From positions 1 to 64,000 of the forward strand of contig CAKQMV010000009.1 in NCBI GenBank assembly GCA_934255135.1: a stretch of DNA of 64,000 nucleotides, given 5' to 3'. The DNA comes from an uncultured Clostridia bacterium. Its GTDB lineage: Bacteria > Bacillota > Clostridia > Peptostreptococcales > Anaerovoracaceae. The translations under genes and the position numbers were made by a program. The notes below the pieces were generated by a model. The model was not told the DNA's origin and did not search any database. It worked only from the letters and a program-made list of their open reading frames with translations. Shown here one piece after another: positions 9,090 through 17,691 of the stretch (the first letter of the stretch is position 1; every line of letters begins with the position of its first letter).

Positions 9090-10784
9090 ATGATGAATCA
9101 GGATTACAATGTTGAGTATGAGAAGTGGATGGGAAGCACAGTTATCGATGAGGATACTCTGATCGAGCTTTCAGGACTTTTCAGAAGCGAGGACGAGAAG
9201 AAGGACAGATTCGGAAGCATGCTGAGCTTCGGAACCTCAGGACTTAGAGGAATCATGAGAGCAGGCCTTAATGGCATGAATGTTTACACAGTAAGACATG
9301 CTACTCAGGCTCTTGCTAATTATATAAAGCGTTTTGAGGGCGGACGTGACAGAGGGGTTGCTATTGCCTTTGATTCGCGTAACAACAGTGAGCTGTTTGC
9401 AGTTGAGACAGCATGCGTTCTTGCTGCTAACGGAATCAAAGTTAATATTTTCGAGACTCTTCGTCCGACACCGGAGCTTTCATTTGCTGTTCGTGAAATG
9501 GGTGCAATTGCAGGTGTTAATATTACTGCTAGCCACAATCCTAAGGAGTACAACGGCTATAAGGTATACTGGGAGGATGGCGCACAGCTGTCACTTGAGG
9601 CTGCAGATGCTGTTGCATCCGAGATGGCTTCAACGGATATCTTCGATGGTGTAACATTTATGAGCCTTCAGGAAGGTATCGGTAAGGGCTTTATCAATAT
9701 CGTAGGTGAGGACTTCGATGAGAAGTATATTGCCAAGGTGCTTGAGCAGTCTCATATGACAGATGAGATGAGATCTGCTGCATCAGAGCTTAAGCTTGTA
9801 TACACACCTTTCCACGGTGCAGGTACAAGACTTGTTCCTGAGGTGCTTGGCAGAATCGGAATCAAGAACATTATTCCTGTAGCTGAGCAGATGCAGCCTG
9901 ACGGAAACTTCCCTACCGTAAAGTCACCTAATCCTGAGAACACAGAGGGCTTCAAGCTTGCTCTTGATTATGCGAGAGATAATGATGCAGATATCATTAT
10001 AGGAACAGATCCAGACAGCGATAGATGTGGCTGTGCTGTAAGATGCGACGGTGATTACAGAATTCTTACAGGCAATCAGATGGGTGTTCTGATGCTTGAT
10101 TACATCATCAGCAGCAGACGCGCTGAGGGAAAGCTCCCAGCAAATGCTGCAGTAGTTAAGAGTATCGTTTCAACCAAGATGGCTAATGCAATCTGCGATG
10201 CCAATGGTGTTGCAATATTTGAGGTTCTTACAGGCTTCAAGTTCATCGGAGAGAAGATTAAGGAATGGGAAGCTAATGGCGAGTATGAGTTCATCTTCGG
10301 CTTTGAGGAGAGCATCGGCTTCTTATCAGGAACTTACGCAAGAGATAAGGATGCAGTAGTAGCAGCTATGCTTATGGCTGAGGTTTCAGCATATTACAAG
10401 AGCAAGGGTATGAGTGTCTATGAAGGACTCCTTGACCTTTATGAGAGATACGGATACTTCAATGCGAAGGTTAAGTCTTTTGAGTTCACAGGCATGGGTG
10501 CTAAGGAGAGAATGAAGAGCATCATGGAGAATCTCCGCAAGGCGAGACCTGGTGAGCTTGGCCTTACTGTAGAGTCATGCATTGATTATCTAAGTGATGA
10601 TACAGGACTTCCTTCAAGTGATGTACTCTCATTTATTCTTGAGGGTGGAAATGTTGCTATTGTAAGACCATCAGGAACAGAGCCTAAGGTTAAGCTATAT
10701 GTAATGACAAGAGCGGACAGCCTTGAAGCAGCTGAAGAGCTTACAGGAGTCATACTCGATGGGGCAGAGAAGGTTCTGAACTAA
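9090..10784 (+). CDS. pgcA: Alpha-phosphoglucomutase / phosphomannomutase
   Basis: The enzyme interconverts hexose 1- and 6-phosphates, linking glycolysis to cell-wall and glycogen sugar nucleotides. The 564-aa sequence has the phosphoserine loop TASHNPKEYNG, the metal-binding loop GTDPDSDR, the sugar-binding GFEESIG and the phosphate-binding RPSGTEPK near the C-terminus, in the order and length of the Firmicutes PgcA type. GAGGAGG lies just upstream, and the ATG directly abuts the stop of the ABC gene. A factor-independent terminator follows 33 bp after its stop. Confidence 0.95.
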   Translation: MMNQDYNVEYEKWMGSTVIDEDTLIELSGLFRSEDEKKDRFGSMLSFGTSGLRGIMRAGLNGMNVYTVRHATQALANYIKRFEGGRDRGVAIAFDSRNNSELFAVETACVLAANGIKVNIFETLRPTPELSFAVREMGAIAGVNITASHNPKEYNGYKVYWEDGAQLSLEAADAVASEMASTDIFDGVTFMSLQEGIGKGFINIVGEDFDEKYIAKVLEQSHMTDEMRSAASELKLVYTPFHGAGTRLVPEVLGRIGIKNIIPVAEQMQPDGNFPTVKSPNPENTEGFKLALDYARDNDADIIIGTDPDSDRCGCAVRCDGDYRILTGNQMGVLMLDYIISSRRAEGKLPANAAVVKSIVSTKMANAICDANGVAIFEVLTGFKFIGEKIKEWEANGEYEFIFGFEESIGFLSGTYARDKDAVVAAMLMAEVSAYYKSKGMSVYEGLLDLYERYGYFNAKVKSFEFTGMGAKERMKSIMENLRKARPGELGLTVESCIDYLSDDTGLPSSDVLSFILEGGNVAIVRPSGTEPKVKLYVMTRADSLEAAEELTGVILDGAEKVLN

Positions 10785-10816
10785 ATGTGAAGAAATATAC
10801 ACAAATCTAAACAACG

Positions 10817-10846
10817 GAGCATGTCGGTTAACGATATGCTCTTTTT
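10817..10846 (+). terminator. Terminator after pgcA
   Basis: The arms GAGCAT (10817-10822) and ATGCTC (10836-10841) enclose a 13-base loop and are followed by five T residues. This ends the ABC exporter-pgcA transcript. Confidence 0.75.
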
Positions 10847-10902
10847 GTATGAGCGAAACAAATAAGTTTGTGAAGGCTTGGTGAACATATCAAATTTAGA
10901 CT

Positions 10903-11045
10903 ACAGTATAAGTTGGACTAATATATCTATTATGTTGACTTATACCCTCGAAAGGACTATACTGTGACTATGAGAAATAAGTTAGCTCTCATGCTTGTCT
11001 TGTCATTTGGGAAAGCATGAGATACGTAAGAGATTGGAGATTATT
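10903..11045 (+). promoter_or_regulatory. Sigma-A promoter with nested inverted repeats and leader hairpin for the SNF transporter
   Basis: TTGACT (10935-10940), a 17-bp spacer and TATACT (10958-10963) form a good vegetative promoter. Two 8-bp inverted repeats are threaded through it: GTATAAGT (10906-10913) with ACTTATAC (10938-10945) over the -35 box, and ACAGTATA (10903-10910) with TATACTGT (10958-10965) over the -10 box. In the predicted leader a perfect 10-bp repeat, TCTCATGCTT (10987-10996) and AAGCATGAGA (11013-11022), forms a hairpin with no T-run. The repeats look like operator half-sites; the regulator is unknown. Confidence 0.65.
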
Positions 11046-12410
11046 ATGAGTACGAAGAAATCCGGCGAACATTTCGGATCAAGATTCGGCTATATAATGG
11101 TTGCAGCCGGAGCTGCTATCGGCCTCGGTAACATTTGGAAATTCCCGTATGTAGCATATGGAGATGGTGGAGGAACCTTCCTTATCGTCTATATCATCCT
11201 CGCAGTAATAATGGGACAGCCTGGAGTTCTTATTGAGACAGCTGTAGGTCGTCATTCAAGAGCCAACGCAGTTGATGCTTATGGAAACATCAGCAAGAAG
11301 TGGGGAATCATCGGAATTGTCAATATAGTATGTACAACAATGATTGACTTCTATTACATGATTGTCAGCGGATATGTTGTAAAGTATGCAATTGCATATG
11401 CAACAGGTGCTCACTTCGGAGCTGACAAGGCTGCATACTATGATGCATTTATTTCAGATCCTGTAGAGCCACTGCTTTATGGATTCGGAGTAATCGTTGT
11501 TACATGTGTAATCCTTGGATTCGGAATTACAGACAAGGTTGAGAAGATCTGTAAGGTTATCCTTCCTGCACTTCTCGTTCTATTGATTATCTGCGGCGTA
11601 TGGGCGCTTATGATTTCACCTGGAGCCGTTCAGGGACTTAAGTGGTACCTGGTACCTGATTTATCAAAGCTTAATACTACTACGCTTGCAGATGCATGCA
11701 TGCAGGTACTCTTCTCTGTAGGAATCGGCTGGGCGATATTTATCACTCTCGGATCAAGTATTCCGGACAGCAATAATTTAAGAAGCGATTCTACATGGGT
11801 AGTTATCTGTGACTCAGCGATTGCAATCCTTGCAGGATTCGTAATTATTCCGTCAGTAGTAGGTTCTGGTGCAACAATGGATTCAGGTCCATCACTAGTA
11901 TTCCTGGCTATGACATCAATATTCGAGCAGTTCCCTGGCGGTAGGATTATAGGATTCTTCTTCTTCATGTCACTTGTATTTGCAGTATTCTCAACTGCCT
12001 TCACAATCCTTGAGATTCCAATGAAGGTTGTAAGAGAGAAGTGCAATACTAAGCAGTGGACATCAGTAATCGTAGTTGGAGCAATCATCTTCGTTGGTGG
12101 TATCTTTGCTTCACTCTCACAGGGACACGGACTTCTGAGCGGCGTTCAGATTCCATGGGCAGACTTCACAGGGGTTCATTACTACAACATCTATGACTGG
12201 ATTGATGTATTTACATCATTTATCCTTCTCCCACTGGGCACTCTTCTGACATCATACTTTGTTGCAAGAGTCTGGGGCTGGGATAATCTGAACAAGGAGC
12301 TTACTAAGGGTGGCGGACGTCCGGTTAATACATGGGACAAGTTCACAATCTGTGTATGTATCCCAGTATGTACAATAGTAGCTATGCTGCACGCATTCAG
12401 CGTACTATAA
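11046..12410 (+). CDS. Sodium-dependent transporter, neurotransmitter:sodium symporter (SNF) family
   Basis: The 454-aa polytopic protein has the LeuT-fold SNF signature in TM1: GSRFGYIMVAAGAAIGLGNI, followed by WKFPY. About 11-12 hydrophobic segments follow, as in the short 11-helix bacterial members. Prokaryotic homologues couple sodium to uptake of amino acids (for example hydrophobic residues or tryptophan), but the substrate is not evident here. The frame is open to 10995, but GGAGA 5 bases before the ATG at 11046 and the basic MSTKKSGEHFG start typical of the family decide for 11046. It is monocistronic, with its own promoter and a terminator behind it. Confidence 0.92.
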   Translation: MSTKKSGEHFGSRFGYIMVAAGAAIGLGNIWKFPYVAYGDGGGTFLIVYIILAVIMGQPGVLIETAVGRHSRANAVDAYGNISKKWGIIGIVNIVCTTMIDFYYMIVSGYVVKYAIAYATGAHFGADKAAYYDAFISDPVEPLLYGFGVIVVTCVILGFGITDKVEKICKVILPALLVLLIICGVWALMISPGAVQGLKWYLVPDLSKLNTTTLADACMQVLFSVGIGWAIFITLGSSIPDSNNLRSDSTWVVICDSAIAILAGFVIIPSVVGSGATMDSGPSLVFLAMTSIFEQFPGGRIIGFFFFMSLVFAVFSTAFTILEIPMKVVREKCNTKQWTSVIVVGAIIFVGGIFASLSQGHGLLSGVQIPWADFTGVHYYNIYDWIDVFTSFILLPLGTLLTSYFVARVWGWDNLNKELTKGGGRPVNTWDKFTICVCIPVCTIVAMLHAFSVL

Positions 12411-12462
12411 GCCATTAATAACTTTTTAAAGTTTTCCATGATATTTCAATACTCAAGAGAAG

Positions 12463-12491
12463 CTGCTCATCTGAACGGGTGAGCAGTTTTT
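12463..12491 (+). terminator. Terminator after the SNF transporter
   Basis: CTGCTCA (12463-12469) pairs with TGAGCAG (12480-12486) and is followed by five T residues. Confidence 0.75.
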
Positions 12492-12552
12492 CTATGAATA
12501 TTTTCAATACTGTGGTAGAATAAACTTTGAATAAGACCACGGAGGACAATAG

Positions 12553-13605
12553 ATGAAGAAGTTCGACATAAACAAGATAATGATGATTCTTGTTTTATTT
12601 TTGGCGATAATTGAGATTACAATCGGCAAGTATATTTTTGCAGGTATTTTCCTGATTCTCGCATTTTCGATTTACCGTAACGGAGGTGCAGGAAAGTATC
12701 AGGATAAGACAATGTATGAGAAGGAGACTGATGCTGAGAACCTTACAATTGAGAGTCTTTACGATGCACTTAAGGATATGAACACACCTATCGGCAAGTG
12801 CTGGATTGGTAAGCATGATAAGTACGAGGGAGATGTTATTGTCTGGGGCCCTAACGGATTCAAGGACTGCATTACTCTCGGAATCAATAAAGGTAAGACT
12901 TACATGAGAGTAGTAACTAACATGGATCACTTCACATATGATGATGATCAGAAGTGGAGATTCGATGAGATTATCGATACTGAGGATTTTGATGTTACGC
13001 CTAAGTCATTCTCATTCTTTACAGGCTACAAGCTTATGACAACAATGCTTCTTGAGGACATCAGAGTAGTTGTTGACGATCTGAATAACGGAATCGACAG
13101 AGTGCCGGAGGAGCTCGACATGTTCAACCTCTACCACTACAACTCTTTTGACGGTAACATGTTCGACAAGGATGGCAATCTCATTCTTTCAGCAGACATG
13201 AACCAGGGGGACAGTCTCGTGAAGCTTTCAGATGTTGATGGCAACGAGATGATCAGAATTGAGAAGACCGGAACAAGAGGCGAGTACAGAATCATAGTTG
13301 ACGAAGAAGAGTACGGCATGATCCGCAAGGAGAGAAGTAAGAACGACAGATATGTTCTTGAGACTGAGGGCGGTACTTTTGAAGCTAACAATTTCCCTGC
13401 TGTTAATATCGCCAAGATTTCGTCAAACTACGCAATCACATGCGGAAGCGAGGTGAAGGCTTACACAGCAGTTTCAGCAAAGACTATTTTTGACGGTATA
13501 GGCGCGACAAGCAATGCCGTTATATGCAGCATGGATGATGATTATGTTGTTCTGTATACAGCATTCCAGCTGCTTCTGATTAACCTATACAGCTGGCTAA
13601 GATAA
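12553..13605 (+). CDS. Membrane-anchored protein of unknown function
   Basis: I do not recognise the full-length family. The 350-aa protein starts with a short basic stretch and a hydrophobic N-terminus with one or two membrane helices (about residues 8-42). A soluble acidic region follows. From about residue 200 there are repeated beta-hairpin-like segments (DKDGNLI, DVDGNEMIRI, IVDEEEYGMIRKE), reminiscent of the LURP/tubby-C-like fold; that resemblance is by eye and unproven. The extreme C-terminus is again hydrophobic. GGAGG precedes the ATG. It sits 15 bp upstream of a UspA-like gene and just before the SCIFF locus, so it may share a transcript with the UspA-like gene. Confidence 0.75.
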   Translation: MKKFDINKIMMILVLFLAIIEITIGKYIFAGIFLILAFSIYRNGGAGKYQDKTMYEKETDAENLTIESLYDALKDMNTPIGKCWIGKHDKYEGDVIVWGPNGFKDCITLGINKGKTYMRVVTNMDHFTYDDDQKWRFDEIIDTEDFDVTPKSFSFFTGYKLMTTMLLEDIRVVVDDLNNGIDRVPEELDMFNLYHYNSFDGNMFDKDGNLILSADMNQGDSLVKLSDVDGNEMIRIEKTGTRGEYRIIVDEEEYGMIRKERSKNDRYVLETEGGTFEANNFPAVNIAKISSNYAITCGSEVKAYTAVSAKTIFDGIGATSNAVICSMDDDYVVLYTAFQLLLINLYSWLR

Positions 13606-13620
13606 TTACAGGAGTGCGTT

Positions 13621-14388
13621 ATGAAGAGATTACTGCTGCCGCTTGACGAAAGCATGAAGAGCCTCGAGAGCCTGAATTATGCAAGAGAACATTACTCACC
13701 TGAAGAGTATGAGCTTGTACTGATTATGGTCGATGAGTCAATCGATTATACAGCTTCAAGGGATAAGGCTGAGAGAATCTTTGCGGAGCTTGAGAGAAAG
13801 CTCGATATGGTCAAGGAATCAATAACGGAATTCACAGTTCACACAAGAGCAGAGGTAGGAAAGGCCGGCCCTAGAATTGTCAAGTGCGCAAGAGAATGCG
13901 GTGCTGAGGCGATTGCTATGACAAGATTCTCAAGCTACGAGAATCGCTATTCTGTTGGCAAGACGACAGAATATGTCCTTGTCAATGCACCATGCAATGT
14001 AATTATCGTGTGCGAGGAGAAGCCTAGAGGTGAGTTTACAGGTCTTATCTATCGTAAGGCTGAGGCAACAGTTAATCTTAGAGGTAAGCTAAGCGTCAAG
14101 CAGAGTGAATGCCTGATTCCTAGCGTTTCTTCTGACTGTATTTACCACATTGAAGTTATAAGAGGAAGAATCAGATTTATTCATAAGTCCTACAATCCTG
14201 AGACTGGTAACTGGGATCAGGATCCGAGACTTGGACAGCCATCTTCATATGACATTGTAGCAGGACAGAGAGTGAGCATTCCTGTCAAGGCCTGCAGTGT
14301 TGAGGGCAAGGCTGACAGAATAAGAATCAGCAACAGGAACATGAAGACAGAGGCTGTCTTCAAGTACAGGATTGTTGCAGATAAATAG
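13621..14388 (+). CDS. UspA-like protein with extra C-terminal domain
   Basis: Residues 1 to about 140 match a universal stress protein alpha/beta domain: the KRLLLPLDES start, a glycine-containing loop, and a final strand NVIIVCEE. The usual GxxG(S/T) nucleotide motif is not clear; the corresponding stretch is SVGKTTEYVLVNAP. The remaining ~115 residues are beta-rich and unrecognised. The ATG has GGAG upstream, 15 bp after the preceding gene's stop. Function is unknown; UspA proteins usually act as stress or adenylate-sensing factors. It ends 48 bp before the SCIFF precursor gene. Confidence 0.7.
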   Translation: MKRLLLPLDESMKSLESLNYAREHYSPEEYELVLIMVDESIDYTASRDKAERIFAELERKLDMVKESITEFTVHTRAEVGKAGPRIVKCARECGAEAIAMTRFSSYENRYSVGKTTEYVLVNAPCNVIIVCEEKPRGEFTGLIYRKAEATVNLRGKLSVKQSECLIPSVSSDCIYHIEVIRGRIRFIHKSYNPETGNWDQDPRLGQPSSYDIVAGQRVSIPVKACSVEGKADRIRISNRNMKTEAVFKYRIVADK

Positions 14389-14403
14389 ATAATATGTTAT
14401 TCT
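14375..14403 (+). promoter_or_regulatory. Possible promoter of the SCIFF gene
   Basis: TTGCAG (14375-14380), a 17-bp spacer and TATTCT (14398-14403) lie across the end of the UspA-like gene, about 35 bp before the SCIFF start. Both boxes deviate from consensus, so this is tentative. Confidence 0.35.
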
Positions 14404-14436
14404 TATTTCAAAGTTTTAAACAGGAGGTATTTACTC

Positions 14437-14586
14437 ATGAGCAGAATTAAGACTATTTCAACAAGAAACATGGCTAAGTCAGTTGTAAGTGGCGGATGCG
14501 GCGAGTGCCAGACTTCATGCCAATCAGCAAGCAAGACTTCTTGCGCCGTAGCTAACCAGCACTGCGAGCAGAGCAAGGAAAGATAG
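14437..14586 (+). CDS. scfA: SCIFF ranthipeptide precursor, five-cysteine variant
   Basis: This 49-codon gene encodes a SCIFF (six cysteines in forty-five residues) ribosomal peptide precursor. The N-terminal leader MSRIKTISTRNM and the core GGCGECQTSCQS match the family closely. The cysteines are C21, C24, C28, C36 and C43, five rather than six: the residue that is the fourth cysteine in canonical members is Ser32 (codon AGC), and the residue after C36 is Ala37 rather than Thr. An AGGAGG lies 7-8 bases before the ATG. A strong terminator follows, and the cognate radical SAM maturase begins 103 bp downstream. The family assignment is secure; the biological role of SCIFF peptides is not established. 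Confidence 0.93.
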   Translation: MSRIKTISTRNMAKSVVSGGCGECQTSCQSASKTSCAVANQHCEQSKER

Positions 14587-14597
14587 CTAGTTTAAGG

Positions 14598-14623
14598 GCG
14601 CTGCTTTGGGCAGCGCTTTTTTT
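14598..14623 (+). terminator. Terminator between SCIFF precursor and maturase
   Basis: GCGCTGC (14598-14604) and GCAGCGC (14610-14616) form a tight GC-rich hairpin with a 5-base loop, followed by seven T residues. Partial read-through would give more precursor than maturase mRNA. Confidence 0.88.
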
Positions 14624-14689
14624 ATTAGGAAATGTCTATATTATTTCCCCAAATAACATTAATTTTAGATAGAAAGAGATAGATTATAA

Positions 14690-16072
14690 ATGATACATCA
14701 GTATAAGTTAAACGGATATAACATTGTTATCGATGCCAACAGCGGAGCTGTTCACACAGTTGATGAGGTGGCATACGATATCATCGGTATGTATGAGGAT
14801 AAGAGCAGAGATGAAATCGTATCAGAGATCACATCTAAGTATGCGGCAGACGGACTCTCAGAGACAGATGTTGATGAGGTTCTAGAGGACATCGAGGCTC
14901 TTAAGAAGGAAGGAACTCTTTTCTCAGTAGATCCTTTTGAAGAGATTGCAGGGGACCTTAAGCAGAAGCAGTCTGTTCTTAAGGCAATCTGTCTTCACGT
15001 TGCTCACGGTTGCAATATGGATTGTGAATACTGCTTCGCGGGTAAGGGTGAGTATAACGACAAGGCTGGCCTTATGTCTCTTGAGGTAGGTAAGAGAGCA
15101 CTCGATTTCCTTGTTGAGAATTCTGGTACAAGAAAGCACCTCGAGGTAGACTTCTTCGGTGGTGAGCCTCTCCTTAACTGGGATGTGTGCAAGGAACTTG
15201 TTGCTTACGGAAGAGAGCTTGAGAAGACACATAACAAGATCTTCAACTTCACTCTTACTACTAACGGTGTTCTTATTGATGATGATGTTATCGAGTTCTC
15301 TAACAGAGAGATGGGTAATGTTGTACTCTCTATGGACGGAAGAAGAGAGACTCATGACAGAATGAGAAAGAACAAGACTGGTAACGGCACATATGATGCA
15401 ATCATGGACAACTTCAAGAGACTCGTCGCAGACAGAGGCACTAAGGAGTACTACATGAGAGGCACATACACAGCATACAATAAGGATTTTGCATCAGACA
15501 TTATTCATATGGCTGATCTTGGCTTCAAGGAGACAAGTATGGAGCCGGTTGTGTGCTTCAAGGGTGAGCCATACGGACTCAAGAAGGAAGATATCCCATT
15601 CCTTGAGGAGCAGTATGAGAAGCTTGCACTTGAGATGCTCGAGAGAAGAAAGAAGGGCGAGGGCTTTAATTTCTATCACTACAATGTAGATCTTACAGGT
15701 GGTCCTTGCATCTATAAGAGAGTTGCAGGCTGCGGTGTAGGAACTGAGTATCTTGCTGTAACTCCTACTGGAGATCTTTATCCATGCCACCAGTTCGTTG
15801 GCGATGATAATATGCTCGTAGGAAATATTTACGATGGAATCACACATGATGAGGTTCTTGATATTTTCAGAGCAGGAAATAATATGTATACTCGTGATAA
15901 CTGTAAGGACTGCTGGGCGAAGCTTTACTGCGCAGGCGGCTGTGCAGCTAACAATCTTCACTCAAACGGAGATATCAACAAGGTATATGATTTCGGATGC
16001 AGTCTTCACAGGAAGAGAATTGAGTGCGCTGTAATGCTCAAGGCTGCAGAAGACGAGATGAAACAGGAGTAG
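14690..16072 (+). CDS. scfB: SCIFF thioether maturase (radical SAM/SPASM)
   Basis: The enzyme installs Cys-to-alpha/beta/gamma-carbon thioether links in the SCIFF precursor. The 460-aa protein has an N-terminal RRE-like peptide-binding domain (MIHQYKLNGYNIVID). The radical SAM cluster motif CNMDCEYC comes next, and then a C-terminal SPASM domain with a full set of auxiliary-cluster cysteines (GGPC, AGCG, YPCHQ, CKDCWAKLYCAGGC, FGC). Length and motif order match the CteB-type enzymes. The ribosome binding site is weak (AAAGAG). It follows the precursor gene and its terminator, and rdgB starts 4 bp after its stop. Confidence 0.95.
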   Translation: MIHQYKLNGYNIVIDANSGAVHTVDEVAYDIIGMYEDKSRDEIVSEITSKYAADGLSETDVDEVLEDIEALKKEGTLFSVDPFEEIAGDLKQKQSVLKAICLHVAHGCNMDCEYCFAGKGEYNDKAGLMSLEVGKRALDFLVENSGTRKHLEVDFFGGEPLLNWDVCKELVAYGRELEKTHNKIFNFTLTTNGVLIDDDVIEFSNREMGNVVLSMDGRRETHDRMRKNKTGNGTYDAIMDNFKRLVADRGTKEYYMRGTYTAYNKDFASDIIHMADLGFKETSMEPVVCFKGEPYGLKKEDIPFLEEQYEKLALEMLERRKKGEGFNFYHYNVDLTGGPCIYKRVAGCGVGTEYLAVTPTGDLYPCHQFVGDDNMLVGNIYDGITHDEVLDIFRAGNNMYTRDNCKDCWAKLYCAGGCAANNLHSNGDINKVYDFGCSLHRKRIECAVMLKAAEDEMKQE

Positions 16073-16076
16073 ATTT

Positions 16077-16664
16077 ATGAAGGTTATTCTTGCATCAAGG
16101 AATGCGGGCAAGCTTAGAGAGATGAATGAGATTCTGTCAAAGTACGGAATGGATGTTGTATCACGTGATGACGCGGGCATCGACACTTTCGAAGTTGAAG
16201 AGACAGGATCTACATTCGAGGAGAACTCATATCTTAAGGCTAAGGCGATAATGGATGTTACAGGCTGTCCTACAATTGCGGATGACAGCGGTCTGGTTGT
16301 GGATGCACTGGACGGTGCGCCGGGAGTTTACTCAGCAAGATTCGCTGGCGAGGAATGTGACGACGACCGTAACAACGCCCTTTTGCTCGAGAAGATGAAG
16401 GATATTCCGTGGGAGAAGAGAACTGCGAGATTCGTATCTGTTATAACAATGCTGTTTCCTGATGGCAGGAAGCTTGTTGCAAGGGGTACTGTTGAGGGTC
16501 ACATAGCAGACGGAATCTACGGAACAGGTGGCTTTGGTTACGATACTCTTTTTATCCCTGAGGGATATAACGATACCTTCGGAATCATCAGCTCCGATAT
16601 CAAGAATTCAATCAGTCACAGAGCGAACGCACTGTCGAAACTGGAGAAACTATTAGATGAATAA
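16077..16664 (+). CDS. rdgB: Non-canonical purine NTP pyrophosphatase (RdgB/HAM1)
   Basis: RdgB hydrolyses dITP, ITP and XTP to keep damaged purines out of nucleic acids. The 195-aa protein has the family motifs ILASRNAGKL at the N-terminus, ETGSTFEENSYLKA, ADDSGLVVDAL, PGVYSARFAG and GFGYDTLF, and ends with the conserved SHRANAL segment. Length is normal. Four base pairs separate it from the maturase gene, and its 3' end overlaps the next gene by 8 bp, so it is part of a run of coupled genes. Confidence 0.95.
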   Translation: MKVILASRNAGKLREMNEILSKYGMDVVSRDDAGIDTFEVEETGSTFEENSYLKAKAIMDVTGCPTIADDSGLVVDALDGAPGVYSARFAGEECDDDRNNALLLEKMKDIPWEKRTARFVSVITMLFPDGRKLVARGTVEGHIADGIYGTGGFGYDTLFIPEGYNDTFGIISSDIKNSISHRANALSKLEKLLDE

Positions 16665-17691
16665 AGATAAATTGAAATTGACCAGAGAACGAATGGTCAA
16701 GATGCTGTTTCATGTCTGGAGACAATTTGACGATCAGTACTATGCCGGCGTAGCTGCTCAGGTAGCATATTTCTTCCTGATGTCCAGTGTGCCGACTCTT
16801 GTTGTGCTATCTCAGCTTATGGGTATCTTTGATGTTTCGCTGGACTTTATAAGAGCTTGGGTTACAAGACATATGGATGACAGTGTAGTCAGCATTGTGA
16901 ATGGTCTTTTTGATGCGTCAAATGTTGGTGCAACTAACGTGCTCATGATTGCCCTGGCACTTTGGGCGGCATCAAGTCTTGAGTTTTCACTTGCAAGACT
17001 TACAAGCTATACGATAAGTGATGGAAGATATCGGTTTAATTTCTTCAGAGAGAGATTTCTTGCAATTCCTACAGCTTTTTTTGCGATTGTAGCGATTGCG
17101 TTCTCACTTGTTATTTTCGTTTATGGTGAGACCTTCCTTTATAAGGTTGCGGGCAACAAACGGTTCGTCGGGTACCTTCTCGATCTGAAAGGCCTTATGC
17201 TGTTCGGATTGTTCTTTGTCATGATTTTAGTTAACTATTACATTCTGCCTAGAATTAAAGTACCGATTCGTGCGGTAATTCCGGGGGCGGTAATGGCGAC
17301 TTTTGGCATTACGATCGCAACAGTGATTTATTCGATGTACATTGGAAGAACATCGAACTACGACTTGCTTTACGGATCTTTTGCCAGCATTATCGCGATG
17401 ATGCTGTGGTTTTACATTATTTCGTGGATTATCTGCATAGGAATGATGTTTAACAAGGCATGGGATGATGTTATGGAGCGCGACAGGCTTACTCCTGCGA
17501 AGATCAGGGAGTACCTGCTTCAGCAGTCTAACGAAAATTCACACATTCTTCTCAATAAGTATATAGACAGTGAGGGAAGAGCACGAGATAATTATGAGAC
17601 GGTTGCAGTTAGAGCAAGCTGCAGATTTATTAAAGACTACAAGAAAGAGCTTGAAGAAAGGAAGCGTAAGGACGCAAGAAAACTGTTATGA
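16657..17691 (+). CDS. YihY/BrkB-family inner membrane protein
   Basis: The 344-aa protein has about six transmembrane helices and matches the YihY/BrkB family: the N-terminal AAQVAYFFLMSSVPTLVVLSQ segment (positions about 31-51), the central PRIKVPIRAVIPGA region and the YGSFASIIAMMLWFY helix. The C-terminal ~60 residues are charged and cytoplasmic. The family was once described as RNase BN in error; its biochemical role is unclear. The ATG overlaps rdgB by 8 bp and its end overlaps the lipid kinase gene by 4 bp. Confidence 0.88.
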   Translation: MNKDKLKLTRERMVKMLFHVWRQFDDQYYAGVAAQVAYFFLMSSVPTLVVLSQLMGIFDVSLDFIRAWVTRHMDDSVVSIVNGLFDASNVGATNVLMIALALWAASSLEFSLARLTSYTISDGRYRFNFFRERFLAIPTAFFAIVAIAFSLVIFVYGETFLYKVAGNKRFVGYLLDLKGLMLFGLFFVMILVNYYILPRIKVPIRAVIPGAVMATFGITIATVIYSMYIGRTSNYDLLYGSFASIIAMMLWFYIISWIICIGMMFNKAWDDVMERDRLTPAKIREYLLQQSNENSHILLNKYIDSEGRARDNYETVAVRASCRFIKDYKKELEERKRKDARKLL

